64,000 bases of DNA from positions 634,129 through 698,128 of the forward strand of contig DDTO01000004.1 in assembly GCA_002344135.1 (NCBI GenBank), given 5' to 3'. Position numbers and translations under genes: made by a program. Numbering within the stretch: position 1 is the stretch's first letter; each line of letters starts with the position of its first letter. Positions 51,801 to 58,977 of this stretch are shown one piece after another. The notes below the pieces were generated by a model that saw only the letters and a list, made by a program, of their open reading frames with translations, had not been told where the DNA came from and did not search any database. Source of the DNA: Chthonomonas sp. UBA2362 (lineage in GTDB: Bacteria; Armatimonadota; Fimbriimonadia; Fimbriimonadales; Fimbriimonadaceae).

Positions 51801-51949
51801 GCGACTACTCGCTCCTGTCCTCAAGCTTCGGCTACAGCTTGGGGGATGCCCTTTTCGTTCCGACCACCGATCTCAACGGGGACGACACCACCGACATCGG
51901 TGACTTCGCCGTCCTCAGCGCGAACTTCGGTCTGACAGGCAATCCGTAG
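48893..51949 (+). CDS. Giant secreted BNR/sortilin-like beta-propeller protein with dockerin-like end
   Basis: A 1018-residue exported protein with signal peptide (MRLIAIVFLCLLSVLCPAQ). Residues 20-90 resemble a peptidase-inhibitor-I9-like domain (RYRVELKGQVVRAIERLKRV). Residues about 185-860 contain many BNR/Asp-box type units (GGVWKTTDNGVNYTPL, MKSTDGGATWANY, VWRSIDGGVTWNSV, IWRSANQGATWTQL), which fold as beta-propellers as in sialidases, sortilin/Vps10 and cellulase-associated xyloglucanases. Residues about 864-955 start SGTINLQDF, a beta domain shared with the 534-residue protein. Residues 957-1018 hold two calcium loops (DCDGDNEVDIGDYSLLS, DLNGDDTTDIGDFAVLS). No catalytic residues were assigned. 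Confidence 0.83.
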   Translation: MRLIAIVFLCLLSVLCPAQRVDVLVEFDQKPKSLDHAIRIIGGSGKVLDSEAGSARYRVELKGQVVRAIERLKRVRGIKAVEAVTPVPPTMLLETRSVSRMRAMVDEYKTKYQGYLDACGQKRSDEDEASDEWPGLDYIEAYRFYVEERAYPFDQPNWAAWDLAGRHRDRMPAWQGAQPGAQGFNGQWTFVGPRNLDTPYRIYYGLPPLNGRINGIAYDPTNPTTFYVTGAQGGVWKTTDNGVNYTPLGDKWEVMAASAVAVHPTNPNVVFVGTGDYAGSRPYSMGIMKSTDGGATWANYGRAQFGTRAIERILIDPANPQIVLVTTGRGSGGNGFVWRSIDGGVTWNSVINTAASYSDMSYGVPAGGARYVYAVGGDSAGGKIWRSANQGATWTQLTSPVSGSQGGMCIQASKIDPNTVYLLCPSARKIYKSTNAGANWTDISAGFVNGSNNYNWSQGTYDFFLETSVANGNDAIYVGLIDVVMSPNGGATWQSVGGPAYSNSSVLHNDQQSVALHPTNPNQLLVGGDGGLFRFTYNPANNTWTWGYLSANLGVTQFYKSAFHPTNPNIMLGGTQDNATPFCNGNLNVWDNVGGGDGGFCAINPNSTNRQFCESQSLNLYKTTNSWSSSSGISPNWGSDSRAFIAPFILDPNDPNLLYAGTNYLWRYNDSGNSWTARLGSQLLSASGNLRSIGIAPGDGQRIYTGASDGQVWMTSNGGTNWTQINTGSPGLPNRTITSISVNPANKNAVLVTVSGTGTGHVWRCTDTTAANRVWTNVSGSGLTGLPDVPVNMLARDPNSPQSVWYVATDVGVFATGDSGVTWANATAPLGLPNTQVNDIKAVPGTGRLMAATYGRGMWYIRITNLQSISGTINLQDFNPDASPRTITIEFRNPGSTTPVASVTQPIGGGGPQAFTAEVNLMGTYDVAVKGPNWLRRTISNVWITPVGVTGLAFDLINGDCDGDNEVDIGDYSLLSSSFGYSLGDALFVPTTDLNGDDTTDIGDFAVLSANFGLTGNP

Positions 51950-51963
51950 GCGAGGGGCGGCGC

Positions 51964-52416
51964 TCAACCGGCGAGCGCCGCCCGGACCGCTTCGGCATGA
52001 CCGGCCGGCTTGACTTTCCGCCAAACGTCCGTGACCGTGCCTTCGGCATCGAGCAGGAACGTGGTGCGCTCGACTCCCATGTAGGACCGCCCATACATCG
52101 ACTTCTCCACCCAAACGCCGCAGGCTTGGGCAAGCACCTGCTCGGTGTCGGCCAGGAGCGTGAAGCTCAATCCGAACTTGTCGGCGAACTTGCGGTGGCT
52201 CTTCGCGCCGTCCGGCGAGACTCCGATCACTCGCGCGCCTTCAAAACTCCCAAGCGCATCCCGGAACTCGCACGCTTCCTGTGTGCATCCCGAAGTGTCG
52301 TCCTTCGGATAGAAGTAGATCACCGCTCGGGCGCCCAGCAGGTCAGCCTTGGTCACGGTCCGGCCGTCTTGGTCGGCGAGCGAGAATTCGGGAAACGGTT
52401 GTCCGATTTCGAGCAT
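51964..52416 (-). CDS. bcp: Thioredoxin-dependent peroxiredoxin (Bcp/PrxQ type)
   Basis: A 150-residue peroxiredoxin. It starts MLEIGQPFPEFSLADQDGRT. The peroxidatic Cys is in DDTSGCTQEACEFRD, with the resolving Cys five residues later as in PrxQ. GVWVEKSMYGRSYMGVERTT and FLLDAEGTV are family blocks. It reduces hydroperoxides in the cytoplasm with thioredoxin. The ATG at 52414-52416 was chosen on family alignment. The gene faces the end of the giant secreted protein (15-nt gap). Confidence 0.94.
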   Translation of the reverse strand: MLEIGQPFPEFSLADQDGRTVTKADLLGARAVIYFYPKDDTSGCTQEACEFRDALGSFEGARVIGVSPDGAKSHRKFADKFGLSFTLLADTEQVLAQACGVWVEKSMYGRSYMGVERTTFLLDAEGTVTDVWRKVKPAGHAEAVRAALAG

Positions 52417-52473
52417 AGCCTTGCCTACGTGCCTCCCGCATCGGCCGTCGGCATGGGGTAGCCTCGAACCACG

Positions 52474-53571
52474 ATGATGAAGATCGCGGCCTTGCTCTTG
52501 ATGCTCCTCGCATTCGTCGCCGGGGCGTTCCCGGCATCGGCACAAGACAAGATCGTCAAAGCCGGCGACAAGGTCAAGCTCACCTGCGAAGAAGAACCGT
52601 CACTGAACCGGGAGTACACGATCACGAAGGATGGCTATATCCTCCTCTCCTTCGTTGGTGCGATCCAGATCGGAGGCAATACCGAGCAGTCGGCCTCCGA
52701 CAAGGTCGCCGCGGAGCTCGTCAAGCAGAAGATCCTGTCCAAAGCCACCGTGACGATTCGGCTCGTCCTTCCGGATGCACCCGTGAAGTTCGCGGGAGCC
52801 GTCGTGAATGTGGGAGAGCTGCCGTTCAAGGAAGGCTTACGTCTGGTCGAGGTGGTTCGGATCGCGCAACCCACCGAGGTCGCCGACCTCGAGCGGGTCG
52901 AGATCACCAGCGCCACCGGCGACAAGGTCGTCGTCAACTTCGCCCAATTCCAGGGCATCCGCGACGAATACAACCCGGCCCTTAGGCCAGGTGATATCGT
53001 GATGTTCCTCATCAAGGAGAAGCCGAAAGAAGTCTTCGTCCTCGGCGCCGTGGGCAATCCGGGCGCTCAACCCTGGACCGAAGGACTCACCTTGCGCCAG
53101 GCCATCGACCGAGCGGGGGGAGTGGGCACTCAGGGCGACAAGACCCGCGTCTCTATCGAGCGCGAGGGCAAGATCGTCGTTTACGACCTCAGCATCGCCA
53201 GCGCCGATGCCGTGCTGGTCGATCAGGACCGGATCATGATCGAGGTCGTGCGCGAGCGGCGCTTTGTCTTCGTCGACGGCCAGGTGAAGCGTCCCGGCAG
53301 CGTCGAGTTCGCCCAGGGCAAGACCATCTCCCAGGCCATCAACGAAGCCGGCGGGCCGCTAGGCAGCGCCGCGATGAACCGCGTGAAGTTGGTCCGGAAG
53401 AACGCCGTCACCGAGGAGTCCGTCAACGTCGATCGCATCAACCAGGGATTTGCGCCCGATATGCCGCTGCTACCAGGCGACAACATCATCGTCCCGAAGA
53501 AGAGCCCCAAGCTGGACCCGCTCAAGATTGGGGCCGGCGTTCTGCTGATGTTCCTCCTCTTCGGTCGGTGA
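52474..53571 (+). CDS. Polysaccharide export protein with SLBB domains (Wza-like)
   Basis: A 365-residue exported protein with signal peptide (MMKIAALLLMLLAFVAGAFP then ASA). Residues 25-100 match the Poly_export domain (VKAGDKVKLTCEEEPSLNRE, YTITKDGYILLSFVGAIQIG). Three SLBB-type units follow (FAGAVVNVGELPFKEGL, VLGAVGNPGAQPWTEGLTL, VDGQVKRPGSVEFAQGKTI). The C-terminus IGAGVLLMFLLFGR is a possible membrane segment. It would form an envelope channel for polysaccharide. The signal peptide has no lipobox, unlike Wza. Its stop overlaps the GTG start of the dipeptidase gene. Confidence 0.88.
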   Translation: MMKIAALLLMLLAFVAGAFPASAQDKIVKAGDKVKLTCEEEPSLNREYTITKDGYILLSFVGAIQIGGNTEQSASDKVAAELVKQKILSKATVTIRLVLPDAPVKFAGAVVNVGELPFKEGLRLVEVVRIAQPTEVADLERVEITSATGDKVVVNFAQFQGIRDEYNPALRPGDIVMFLIKEKPKEVFVLGAVGNPGAQPWTEGLTLRQAIDRAGGVGTQGDKTRVSIEREGKIVVYDLSIASADAVLVDQDRIMIEVVRERRFVFVDGQVKRPGSVEFAQGKTISQAINEAGGPLGSAAMNRVKLVRKNAVTEESVNVDRINQGFAPDMPLLPGDNIIVPKKSPKLDPLKIGAGVLLMFLLFGR

Positions 53572-54296
53572 TTCGACGCGACACCACCAAGGGCTCGCCA
53601 GAACCCGTCCGCGCTCTCGATCGCATCGTCGAGCGCGAGAGCGGAGAGCCGCTCGTCCACCTGGCCGAGGCGTCGCCTTCAGCGGTCATCCTCCGGCCTA
53701 CCGTCATTCCATACCTCCGCGAGAGCGTGGCCCGCATGCTGGAGTCGGCTTGCCTGGCGTTGCCCGCAGGCTACCGGCTCGGCGTCATCGACGCCTGGCG
53801 CCCCCTGATCCGTCAGCGCCGTATCTATGAATGGATGACTTCTTGCGTGCTCGAGGTCTGGCCCGACCTTCCCCATGCTGCCGTGCGCCGGCGCGTGAAC
53901 CGCTTCGTAGCCCCGTGGAACCGCAAGGCGCCACCCGGGCACTGCACGGGGGGCGCCGTCGACGTCTTCCTCGTAGGTCCCGACGGCGAGCAAGTGGACG
54001 TCTCCGCCCCCTTCGGCCGGTTCCGTGCCGCTGCGACCTACACCCTCGGCCTCGACCGGGACGCCTTGCGCCACCGCGAGATGATGATCGAGGCCATGCT
54101 CGGCGCCGGGTTCTCCAATTGCCGAGACGAGTTCTGGCACTACAGCTTCGGTGATGCGGGCTGGGCGGTCCGGGCGGGGTTGCGAGACTGCCCCTACGGG
54201 ATCGTCGAGCTCGATCCCGCCCTGTATGCGGAGCAAGAACGCTTGTGGATCGAGGCCCTCGCCGAGCGACCCAACCCCTTCCTCGAGGGCTCATGA
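53568..54296 (+). CDS. D-alanyl-D-alanine dipeptidase-like protein (VanX/DdpX family, M15D)
   Basis: A 242-residue protein of the VanX family. LGVIDAWRPLIRQRRIY matches the substrate-binding DAxRP block, GHCTGGAVDVFLV holds the zinc His and Asp (SxHxxGxAxD type), and EFWHYSFGD has the catalytic Glu and third ligand (ExWH). VanX-type enzymes cleave D-Ala-D-Ala; no van ligase is present here, so recycling or turnover of wall peptides is more likely than glycopeptide resistance. The GTG at 53568 overlaps the upstream stop; the end overlaps the glycosyltransferase start (ATGA). Confidence 0.88.
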   Translation: MIRRDTTKGSPEPVRALDRIVERESGEPLVHLAEASPSAVILRPTVIPYLRESVARMLESACLALPAGYRLGVIDAWRPLIRQRRIYEWMTSCVLEVWPDLPHAAVRRRVNRFVAPWNRKAPPGHCTGGAVDVFLVGPDGEQVDVSAPFGRFRAAATYTLGLDRDALRHREMMIEAMLGAGFSNCRDEFWHYSFGDAGWAVRAGLRDCPYGIVELDPALYAEQERLWIEALAERPNPFLEGS

Positions 54297-55045
54297 GCGA
54301 GCAAGACCACCCTGAGCGCCAGCCAGCACCGGACGAGCCCGGAACTGCCGTCGCCCACGCTCCCGACGTCACGGTACTCGTCCCCGCTTTGGACGAGCAG
54401 GACACCATCGGCGAGGTCGTAGAACGGCTACTCGCCCTCCCCCTCGATCTCGAGGTGATCGTGGTCGACGACGGCAGCACCGACCGTACGGCCGAAATCC
54501 TCGCCGCATTCGGGAATCGGATCACGGTCCTCAACTCGCCCTCGCCGCGCAGCGGCAAAGGATCGGCGATCCGCCAGGGACTGGAAGTCGCACTAGGGGA
54601 GGTCGTCGTCATCCAAGATGCCGATCTCGAATACAAACCGGAGGAGATCCCCTCCCTGGTCGCCCCGATCCTAGCGGGTAAGGCGAACGTCGTCTATGGC
54701 ACCCGCTTCGCCCATGGCCTGCCGCGAGGAATGGCGCTGCCCAACAAGCTCGTGAACAAGCTCCTCGTTTGGGCGGTGGCGCTCCTCTACTTTCGCCGCA
54801 TTACGGACGAAGCCACCTGCTATAAGGCCATCCGCCGCACCCTCCTCTTGCGCATGCACCTCGTGTGCCGCCGTTTCGAGTTCTGCCCCGAGGTCACTGC
54901 GAAGGCCTGCCGGCTCGGCGAGCGGATCGTCGAGATGCCCATCCACTACGAGCCCCGGACCAAGGCGGCCGGCAAGAAGATCCGGTGGACCGACGCCCCC
55001 GTCGCCTTCTGGACGCTCCTCCGGCACCGTTTCGGCCGGTTCTGA
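54293..55045 (+). CDS. Glycosyltransferase family 2 (DPM1-like)
   Basis: A 250-residue GT-A enzyme. VTVLVPALDEQDTIGEVVER and LEVIVVDDGSTDRTAEIL are the nucleotide-sugar binding start, and VVIQDADLEYKPEEIPSLVA is the DxD-type motif. YGTRF and the C-terminal KAAGKKIRWTDAP resemble dolichol/undecaprenyl-phosphate sugar transferases. No membrane helices follow the catalytic domain, so a cytoplasmic or peripheral enzyme is likely. It ends the SLBB-dipeptidase-GT operon. The first 27 residues are a low-complexity extension. Confidence 0.9.
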   Translation: MSEQDHPERQPAPDEPGTAVAHAPDVTVLVPALDEQDTIGEVVERLLALPLDLEVIVVDDGSTDRTAEILAAFGNRITVLNSPSPRSGKGSAIRQGLEVALGEVVVIQDADLEYKPEEIPSLVAPILAGKANVVYGTRFAHGLPRGMALPNKLVNKLLVWAVALLYFRRITDEATCYKAIRRTLLLRMHLVCRRFEFCPEVTAKACRLGERIVEMPIHYEPRTKAAGKKIRWTDAPVAFWTLLRHRFGRF

Positions 55046-55125
55046 GGTGCCGGTCAGAAGCGCGAACCCAGGGGCTACTTCCGGCGTGGTGCTCGGCCGT
55101 ACGAGATCAATGCTCGGGCGACGAA

Positions 55126-55152
55126 CAGCCCCTGCCCGAAGGGCAGAGGCTG
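55126..55152. terminator. Hairpin between convergent genes
   Basis: CAGCCCCTGCCC (55126-55137), loop GAA, then GGGCAGAGGCTG (55141-55152): a 12-bp stem with one mismatch, between the glycosyltransferase end and the facing secreted gene. No U-tract. Confidence 0.5.
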
Positions 55153-55175
55153 GGTGTCGGCACGAAAGGCGACTC

Positions 55176-56324
55176 TTAGAAAATACGGATTCGATCGATG
55201 TCGACACCGATACACGGATATGCGGGCCCCGGGCTGCCGGGGAATGGCTGGATCGGCGGCTGCTTGTAGGGCGAAAAGTCGATCATCCAAAGCACGATGT
55301 TGTTCGCCCCACCGGTCGGCAAGACGACAGGGACAGTGTGATTGGCGAGCGCGGTCGACACGGTGTTGAGCCGGAACGTATTCGTCACACCGATCGGATA
55401 GCCAACCGGCCCAAGGCCGTAGTTCGGGTTCAAACCACGCCACCTCTGGTTCACGAAGTCGTAGATCGACACATAGGCATAGACCGGCCCGCAATCCGGA
55501 TCTCGGGCAGCGTCGTAGGTCATCGAGAGGGTGGCAGGGACCGTTGCGCCAACATAGCCGGCCAAGATGATCCCGCATTGCTTGCTCGTTGCCGAGGACA
55601 GCTTCACAACACGCGAGTCGCCGAGATTGAACATGCTCGCGATGTGTCCGTCCGTTGCCGTGCCATTGGTCGCGGTGTAGCCGCGAGCCGATTGCGGCAA
55701 CGCCGGGTCGAAGTCCCGACAGTTAAAGAGGTGGAAGTTGTCGAAGTGAACTCGTCCGACTGTCGGTTGGTAGAAGTTATCGTTGAAACCGAACATCTGA
55801 CAATCCGCCGTCGGGGTGAAGCGGAAGATTCGCGCCAGAGTGCGCCATCCGCTAATCGGCGGGGCCGTACCGACCGCGGTATAGGTCCAAAAGTCGAACT
55901 CGTTGCCTCCGGTGAGCATGGTATTCGGAACCGTCGAGAAATTGGGCTGCCCCGCATTCCGTTGAGCGATGCAGTCGAACAGGAGGACGTTGGGCATCCG
56001 CGTATAGGGCTGGCTCATCGCCTGCGTGCAGCCGAAGAGATTGAAGGTCTGACTGATCGGTGGCTCGACCGTGTGAACCATCGTGCGTCCATTGGTGCCG
56101 CCATAGCCGGACCAGACTTCCACGTAGTTCTTGTCGAAACACCAGTAGTCGAGATCGTAGTTCTCGAGGATCGGCGCGGCGAGCTTCTGTTGGCCCAGCG
56201 AATAGTGCGACACTTCGAAGCTGCCGTTTTGCAGTCGGTTTTGGGCCGTGGCAATGGCCGAAAGGACGAATGCCGCGACGATGGTCATAGGCAGCATGAG
56301 GGGGTTCGGGGAAGGTCTTTTCAT
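55176..56324 (-). CDS. Secreted protein with N-terminal NGSFE-type domain
   Basis: A 382-residue exported protein (signal LPMTIVAAFVLSAIATAQ; GGAG site before the ATG). The mature start NRLQNGSFEVSHYSLGQQ resembles carbohydrate-binding jelly-roll domains. The body is beta-rich, with paired Cys (FGCTQAM, LFDCIAQ, FNCRDF, DPDCGPV, YPCIGVD) that may form disulfides. It ends GVDIDRIRIF. The overall plan matches the 355-residue protein at 36694-37761, so they are likely distant paralogues. Function unknown. Confidence 0.72.
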   Translation of the reverse strand: MKRPSPNPLMLPMTIVAAFVLSAIATAQNRLQNGSFEVSHYSLGQQKLAAPILENYDLDYWCFDKNYVEVWSGYGGTNGRTMVHTVEPPISQTFNLFGCTQAMSQPYTRMPNVLLFDCIAQRNAGQPNFSTVPNTMLTGGNEFDFWTYTAVGTAPPISGWRTLARIFRFTPTADCQMFGFNDNFYQPTVGRVHFDNFHLFNCRDFDPALPQSARGYTATNGTATDGHIASMFNLGDSRVVKLSSATSKQCGIILAGYVGATVPATLSMTYDAARDPDCGPVYAYVSIYDFVNQRWRGLNPNYGLGPVGYPIGVTNTFRLNTVSTALANHTVPVVLPTGGANNIVLWMIDFSPYKQPPIQPFPGSPGPAYPCIGVDIDRIRIF

Positions 56325-56337
56325 CAGGATTCTCCGC

Positions 56338-56349
56338 GCCCCGAAGGGC
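56338..56349 (-). promoter_or_regulatory. 5' leader UUCG hairpin before the ribosome binding site
   Basis: Sense GCCC-UUCG-GGGC, a stable tetraloop hairpin, 2 nt before the GGAGA site of the gene starting at 56324. Confidence 0.45.
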
Positions 56350-56477
56350 ACGTGATCAGTATTCGGGACCGATCGTGACAGGATCGTGACGAGCCGGCAA
56401 AGGTCCTGGATTAGGTTCACCATCGAGGAGCGTGGCGGTTTGAGAGTCCTGCGGAATGGCGCCTTCGCGACGAAACG

Positions 56478-57536
56478 CTACGGCACCTGGGCGAGTTCCG
56501 TCTTGAGCGTGTTGATCGAATCGATGTTCTCAGGATCGACCTCGTTGAGGGCCGCCAAGTACAGCGAGACGAAGTCGCCCAAGTAGGCGAGGCTCAGCAT
56601 GCGCTCGATCAGCGGGCCGCCCCGCGCCTTGGCCCTGTGGAAGGTGCATAGGCCACGGACGAGGCCGGCGGTCACCCGCTCACGGGCTTTCATCTTCGCG
56701 CTCTCCGTTCCGTCCTCCAGCACGATGCCCACCCACTCGGCGACGCCTTGGCGATCCGCCAGGACCCAGCCCAGGATCTCGTTGTGGCACAGTTCGGGGT
56801 ACGTGTTCGCGAAGGTCATGTTCTTCGCGTTCTCGTTGATCTGGCCCTTCCAACGGTTCGCCACAAGCCCCTGCCACTGACCGAGGCCGTAGAGCACGGA
56901 GAGCCGGCCGTGCAAAGCGAATGCGAGGCGTTTCGCTTCGTTGCCATCATACGCCGTCTCCACGCACCATTCGGCGGCACAACTCTGCAGCAATTCGACG
57001 AGCGCGCCGTAATCCTGCGTCGGCAGGAGCCCGAAGACCTCGCATGCCACGACCACGGGCATCAGGTTGTAGCCAAGGGCCGTGCGCGGCGGCTGTCCGC
57101 CGGGGATTCGCACGACCGGGAAGCCATCGGTTTCGCCCCATTCGGCAAGCTTCCCTCCGCTGGTCACGACGACGATCTGGGCGCCCGCCTCCTTCGCCTG
57201 GGCGTAGGCCGACAGAGTCTCTTCCGTGTTGCCCGAGTAGCTTACGGCGAAGACGAGGCTGTCCTTCCCGACGTAGTGCGGCAGGTGGTAGTCCCGGTTG
57301 ACGAAGAAAGGGATGTCGCCATGGGCTTCGAAGAGGGCGCGAACGAAGTCGCCCCCTGCCGCTGAGCCTCCAAGGCCGGTGAGGAGGGCGAGGTTCGGCT
57401 TGCGCTCGAGGCGCAACGGAACGCCTCGACCGATCTCCACCGCCTCGCGGATCTGCTCGGGATAGGCGACTGTTAGCCCGTACATGCCCTTCGGGTCATG
57501 TCGAAGGACGAAGGCGGCATCGTCGAGCGAGCCCAT
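56478..57536 (-). CDS. Bifunctional phosphoglucose/phosphomannose isomerase (SIS domain)
   Basis: A 352-residue SIS-domain isomerase. TGLGGSAAGGDFVRALF and SLVFAVSYSGNTEETLSAYA are the sugar-phosphate binding segments. PELCHNEILGWVLADR has the Glu and His used in catalysis in the archaeal-type PGI/PMI family. It interconverts fructose-6-P with glucose-6-P and mannose-6-P, feeding glycolysis and glycan precursors. It is the third gene after rpsF and ssb, with a 2-nt gap to ssb. This position is unusual. Confidence 0.9.
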   Translation of the reverse strand: MGSLDDAAFVLRHDPKGMYGLTVAYPEQIREAVEIGRGVPLRLERKPNLALLTGLGGSAAGGDFVRALFEAHGDIPFFVNRDYHLPHYVGKDSLVFAVSYSGNTEETLSAYAQAKEAGAQIVVVTSGGKLAEWGETDGFPVVRIPGGQPPRTALGYNLMPVVVACEVFGLLPTQDYGALVELLQSCAAEWCVETAYDGNEAKRLAFALHGRLSVLYGLGQWQGLVANRWKGQINENAKNMTFANTYPELCHNEILGWVLADRQGVAEWVGIVLEDGTESAKMKARERVTAGLVRGLCTFHRAKARGGPLIERMLSLAYLGDFVSLYLAALNEVDPENIDSINTLKTELAQVP

Positions 57537-57538
57537 GC

Positions 57539-57952
57539 CTATTCTTCGGCGAACGGGTCGTACTCTTCGACCGTGGGCGCAGTCGAGACTGCGGCCGTGG
57601 CCGAGGCGGGAGCTCCGCCGGCGTCATCGCGCGGGCGATCGAGCAGCTGGACGTTATCGGCCACGATCTCGACGACTTCGCGGTTCGCCCCGTTCTGATC
57701 GGTGTACTTGCGAGACTGAAGCCTGCCCTCGACCGCGACCAAGCGGCCCTTATTGGCGTAGCTGGAGATGATTTCGGCGGTCTTCTCCCAGCACTTAACG
57801 CGGAAGAAGTCGGCGTCCGGCGAGCCGTCGGTCGGCTTCATCCGCTTGGTGACGGCGATCTGGAAGTCCAGCATGTTCTTGCCGGTGGTGGTGGTCCTCA
57901 ACTCGGGGTCGTGGGTCAGTCTGCCCACGAGAACGACTCGATTTATCGACAT
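57539..57952 (-). CDS. ssb: Single-stranded DNA-binding protein
   Basis: A 137-residue SSB. The OB fold is complete (MSINRVVLVGRLTHDPELRT, FQIAVTKRMK, FFRVKCWEKTAEIISSYANK, GRLVAVEGRLQSRKYTDQNG). The tail is Ala/Thr/Pro-rich and ends DPFAEE. The standard acidic tip DDIPF is replaced by YDPFAEE, where Pro-Phe is kept but is not terminal, which may affect partner binding. It follows rpsF by 1 nt. Confidence 0.95.
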   Translation of the reverse strand: MSINRVVLVGRLTHDPELRTTTTGKNMLDFQIAVTKRMKPTDGSPDADFFRVKCWEKTAEIISSYANKGRLVAVEGRLQSRKYTDQNGANREVVEIVADNVQLLDRPRDDAGGAPASATAAVSTAPTVEEYDPFAEE

Positions 57953-57953
57953 T

Positions 57954-58247
57954 TCAGGCCTCTCTGAGGAAGATGCGATGACGAATAACGTCGTCGCTGA
58001 TGCGCATTTGGCGGCTTAGTTCTTGGGGGACTTTGGCTTCGGCTTCGAAGTTCATCAGCACGTAGTTGCCCTCTTTGAGGCCGTCGATCTCGTAAGCCAG
58101 TTTGCGCTTGTCCCACTTTGCGGCGCGCTCGACGGTCCCACCCTGGGTCTCGACGACGCCCTTGAACTTGTCGGCGATCGCTTGAACCTCGGCGTCGTTG
58201 AGGTTCGGCCGAACGATGTAAAACGCTTCGTACTTTCTGGTGTTCAT
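57954..58247 (-). CDS. rpsF: 30S ribosomal protein S6
   Basis: A 97-residue S6 with the expected ferredoxin-like pattern (YEAFYIVRPNLNDAEVQAIA, KRKLAYEIDGLKEGNYVLMN, ISDDVIRHRIFLREA). An AGGGAG site precedes the ATG. In most bacteria rpsF is followed by ssb, rpsR and rplI; here rpsF and ssb are present but rpsR and rplI are not. The region upstream (58248-58374) holds a short hairpin (GTTCC/GGAAC, 58269-58283) and a TATCCT box near 58309. Confidence 0.95.
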   Translation of the reverse strand: MNTRKYEAFYIVRPNLNDAEVQAIADKFKGVVETQGGTVERAAKWDKRKLAYEIDGLKEGNYVLMNFEAEAKVPQELSRQMRISDDVIRHRIFLREA

Positions 58248-58374
58248 GTTGCTCCCTATGGCCAAACGGTTCCTCGAAGGAACAGGGGGCCTGCTTTGCT
58301 GGAAGAGGATACCTTCTAAAGACCCGCGCCATCCCGTTCGCAGTCTCACTTCTCACGCACCGAACGTGAGGGGA

Positions 58375-58977
58375 TCAGCGGCCGGAGACGTCTTCGGTGC
58401 CCGTCTTGCCCTCGAAGCTTTCGCCGGCGTGCGGCATCGAAAGGTCCTCTACGGCGGGACCTCGGGTGCCTTTGTCGAACAGCACGTCCTCGCCGCCGAG
58501 GGGGTATTCCTTGCGGAGCGGGAAACCCACCCAGTCGTCGGGGAGGAGGAACCGCTGGGTTTGCTCGTTGCCCTCGAAGACGATCCCGAACAGGTCCCAC
58601 ACTTCGCGTTCGGGGTACTCCGCGCCAAGAAAGATGTGCTTGATCGTCGGGACCCGTTGGCCGTCGTCGACGCCGACCTTGACGAAAATGCGCGAGGCGT
58701 GCTTGAGCGACATGAGGTTGTAGACGACCTCGAACCGCTCCTCAAAGTCGCGCTCGTGGTTCCACGCACTGTAATCGACGCCGAGGCACTCGCTGAAATA
58801 GTCGTACTGGAGGTCGGGGTCGTTCTTGAGGAGTTCGATCACGCGGGGCAGGGCCTCGCGCCGCACGCAAAGATAGGTCTCGCCACGGAATTCCTTGACC
58901 TTGACCAGATCGTCCGAATACGTTTCGCGGACCTTAACGGCCTCCATCCGCTCGTGGCCGACCATGGGGTCAGGCAT
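58375..58977 (-). CDS. nuoC: NADH-quinone oxidoreductase subunit C
   Basis: A 200-residue NuoC (30-kDa subunit) of respiratory complex I. The signature is EREVWDLFGIVFEGNEQTQR, followed by LLPDDWVGFPLRKEYPLGG. The middle has FSECLGVDYSAW and FEVVYNLMSLKHASRIFVKV. It lies in the peripheral arm. Its ATG comes directly after the nuoA stop codon (TAGATG), with no nuoB between. No further nuo gene follows; the next gene is rpsF. Confidence 0.93.
   Translation of the reverse strand: MPDPMVGHERMEAVKVRETYSDDLVKVKEFRGETYLCVRREALPRVIELLKNDPDLQYDYFSECLGVDYSAWNHERDFEERFEVVYNLMSLKHASRIFVKVGVDDGQRVPTIKHIFLGAEYPEREVWDLFGIVFEGNEQTQRFLLPDDWVGFPLRKEYPLGGEDVLFDKGTRGPAVEDLSMPHAGESFEGKTGTEDVSGR

Noticed and set aside
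58248..58374. S6:S18-type regulatory leader of rpsF
   Set aside because: A small hairpin and a CCG are present, but the bulged CCG context of the known motif could not be established by eye.
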